This document shows positions 27,993 through 29,674 of a stretch of 29,674 nucleotides of DNA, one piece after another (the stretch's first letter is position 1; every line of letters starts with the position of its first letter). Under the pieces are notes generated by a model. That model saw nothing but the letters and a program-made list of their open reading frames with translations. It ran no database searches and was not told the origin of the DNA. A program made the position numbers and the translations under genes. This stretch comes from Nemertoderma westbladi (taxonomy: Eukaryota > Xenacoelomorpha > Nemertodermatida > Nemertodermatidae): contig JAUCBJ010006627.1 in NCBI GenBank assembly GCA_032718475.1, positions 1 to 29,674 of the forward strand, given 5' to 3'.

Positions 27993-29674
27993 GCCCGGCC
28001 ATTGGTAAAGGTATCCGCCAACAATACGAGTATTCAATCCCCCTGCATATCTGTCCCCATTAACTGTGCTTTTTGCTTTTCCACTATTTCGGCAGCTGAT
28101 TGCCATTTTTCGTGTTCTTTATGCCAGTCAATTTTTCACCTCCAATGCGGTTCACATTTAAACACTTCAGATTTTCAGTCCCAAAATGTCAAAAATTGTT
28201 TGTGTATTTTCTGTCAAATTGCTACATTTCCGTTCTCTAACATATCTAATCAAGATGAAGACATATTCTCAAATAATAATACATATCCACAAACACCACT
28301 AGATAGTGAGTCCCAAAACTTCAACCAAACTTTTTCAAACATTGATCCCGATCAAAACGTCACCAAATTAGCTTTTGATAAGGGGTCGCTCACTGCCGAA
28401 TATTTCCAGTCTGAGTTTTCTTCCTCTAACTATAAAGACTCTTTTTCTGTTCTACACTTAAATTGCTGTAGCTTACCCTTTAATTACGGTGCCATTAGCA
28501 CTTTTCTTGATACCTTAAGCTTTAAATTCGATATTTTAACCTTTACTGAAACTTTTTTTAACTGTGATACCCCGTTAGATCTTTTTAAATTCAATGGCTA
28601 CCACGACCGTCCGATTCTTACTAATCGCCAGACTGGAAATACAAGGCGCGGTGGCACCGCTATCTACGTGAGCGAGTCTTTACAAATGTCTGAGTGTCCC
28701 GAGTTCCAAATTCCGGGGCTCGAGAACTCATGGATTAGAATTGCTAGACCTGGTACTAAATCTCTTATCATAGGCACTATCTACCGCACTGACGCGATTA
28801 AACCGACCGACTTCAATACGTTACTTAATACTAATCTTACTAAACTTACTAATAATAACTGTGACACTATTATTACTGGAGATATCAACATTGACTTACT
28901 GAAAACTAGCAACAATAATACCCAGAAAGAATACATTAATTTACTCAACTCTTACGGATTCTTACAAATACTCAACCACCCTACTCGAATCGACCCAAAA
29001 CGTAATTCCGAAACATTACTTGACCACATTATCACAAACATTACTACTTCTGTCTCAAACGCTGGAACCTTTAACTGTAAAATCGGGAATTGCGACCACC
29101 GTGCAACTTTCATTGTTCTGCAAAAATTCAACTGCATCTTTAATAAACCTAAGAATTACACGAGCTTCGACTTTTCAAAATTCAACGAAAAAGATTTTTT
29201 ACAGGATATTAAAACCAACGATTACTGGAGTTACACTGACAATTCTATTCCCATTCAGCTAAAATTTGAACATTTTTATAAGGACCTCATAAAAATTTGT
29301 ACCAATCACTTGCCATTGAAAACTTATACTCATAAAACACGTCCCAACAACCCATGGATAACTGAGAATTTGCTTAAATCTATACGAACTAAAGAAAAAC
29401 TGTACCGTAAATACATAAAAAATAAAACTGAAACTAACCGCTTGCTGTTCAATTCTTACCGTAATCGTTTAACATCTACACTTAGGGCTGCTGAAAAAAA
29501 ATATTACTCTAAGCAATTTGAACAAAATTCCAACAACATCCGTAAAACATGGACTGTTATTAACTCCGTACTTCATAAATCTTCAGCGAAATTATCCCCA
29601 AAGAAACTAATCATTAAAACAAATATCCATTCCAAAATTATTTCCAACCCTAAAGAAATTGCCGAAACGTTTAA
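27993..29674 (+). CDS. LINE ORF2 (partial): PHD-type zinc finger, APE endonuclease, start of RT linker
   Basis: The frame opens after TAG at 27990-27992 and stays open to the edge (~560 codons). There is no in-frame ATG before the endonuclease, so the start is unclear. A C4HC3 finger lies at ~28065-28215: CAFC, CSLC, His-x2-Cys (HLQC), CIFC. The APE domain follows: VLHLNCCSL, LTFTETFF, RRGGTAIYV, IIGTIYR, IITGDINID, LLDHIITN and NCDHRATF, where Cys replaces the usual Ser of SDH. After it come RPNNPWITENLLKSIRTKEK and AAEKKYYSKQFEQ, the linker that precedes the RT in CR1/Jockey-type LINEs. The RT itself lies beyond the window. There is no 2A motif here. Confidence 0.85.

Larger units (their letters stand above)
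26679..29674 (+). mobile_element. Plus-strand LINE with L1-ORF1p-like ORF1 and PHD/APE ORF2 (3' end off window)
   Basis: A ~180-bp 5' UTR, intact ORF1 (26859-27767), a 225-bp spacer with a C24 run, and an ORF2 frame open to the edge make up the 5' part of a LINE. It starts exactly where LTR copy B loses similarity to copy A, so it probably inserted into the LTR. The rest of the LTR should then follow its 3' end. RT is not yet reached at the window end. Confidence 0.8.

Overview
This is eukaryotic, repeat-dominated DNA, almost certainly from an invertebrate animal (probably marine). The identifiable coding sequence is all of retroelement type; I see no host gene, rRNA, tRNA or CRISPR array. 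CR1-like LINEs with PHD, esterase and 2A-like segments, an RLE-type RT protein and an LTR element with a DUF1759-like Gag fit such a genome. CpG decay between the two LTR copies suggests methylated DNA. The species cannot be fixed from the sequence.

Layout. (1) 1-1279, minus strand: the N-terminal ~426 codons of an open, unrecognised coiled-coil (Gag-like) protein that runs off the left edge. (2) 1280-5346: AT-rich non-coding DNA with a ~115-bp tandem pair, a 287-bp tandem pair, a short RLE-element tail near 4650-4887 and two tandem palindromic elements at 4986-5247. (3) 5347-9240, minus: a nearly intact CR1-like LINE with leader, 2A peptide, PHD finger, APE endonuclease and RT, broken only by one in-frame TAG. 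(4) 9318-10430, minus: a decayed non-LTR RT. (5) 10454-17040, minus: a second LINE. Its ORF1 joins a SAP domain, a 27-bp minisatellite-encoded repeat and an SGNH esterase. Its ORF2 starts with a multi-pass membrane domain and a 2A-like motif before APE and RT, and carries three frameshifts. (6) 17046-18756, plus: remains of an RT protein with a CCHC and RLE-like tail. (7) 19437-19556, plus: an RT scrap.

(8) 19769-26678: two direct ~400-bp repeats that look like LTRs bound a 6-kb minus-strand interior. It holds a broken Gag-like coding region (coiled coil, Arg-rich linker, DUF1759-like segment, Cys/His motif) and a second broken region with three retroviral-type zinc knuckles and basic nuclear-localisation-like stretches. 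No protease, RT, RNase H or integrase was seen. The interior also holds five of the long C-runs and, next to the left LTR, a chain of perfect hairpins. (9) 26679-29674, plus: a LINE whose 5' end abuts the broken right LTR. It has an intact L1-ORF1p-like ORF1 and an ORF2 open to the right edge with an unusual PHD-type finger and an APE domain.

The most interesting items are the membrane domain plus 2A-like motif of element 5, the canonical 2A with a secretory-like leader in element 3, the pol-less LTR element with its triple zinc knuckle and hairpin array, and the two long edge ORFs at 1-1279 and 27993-29674.
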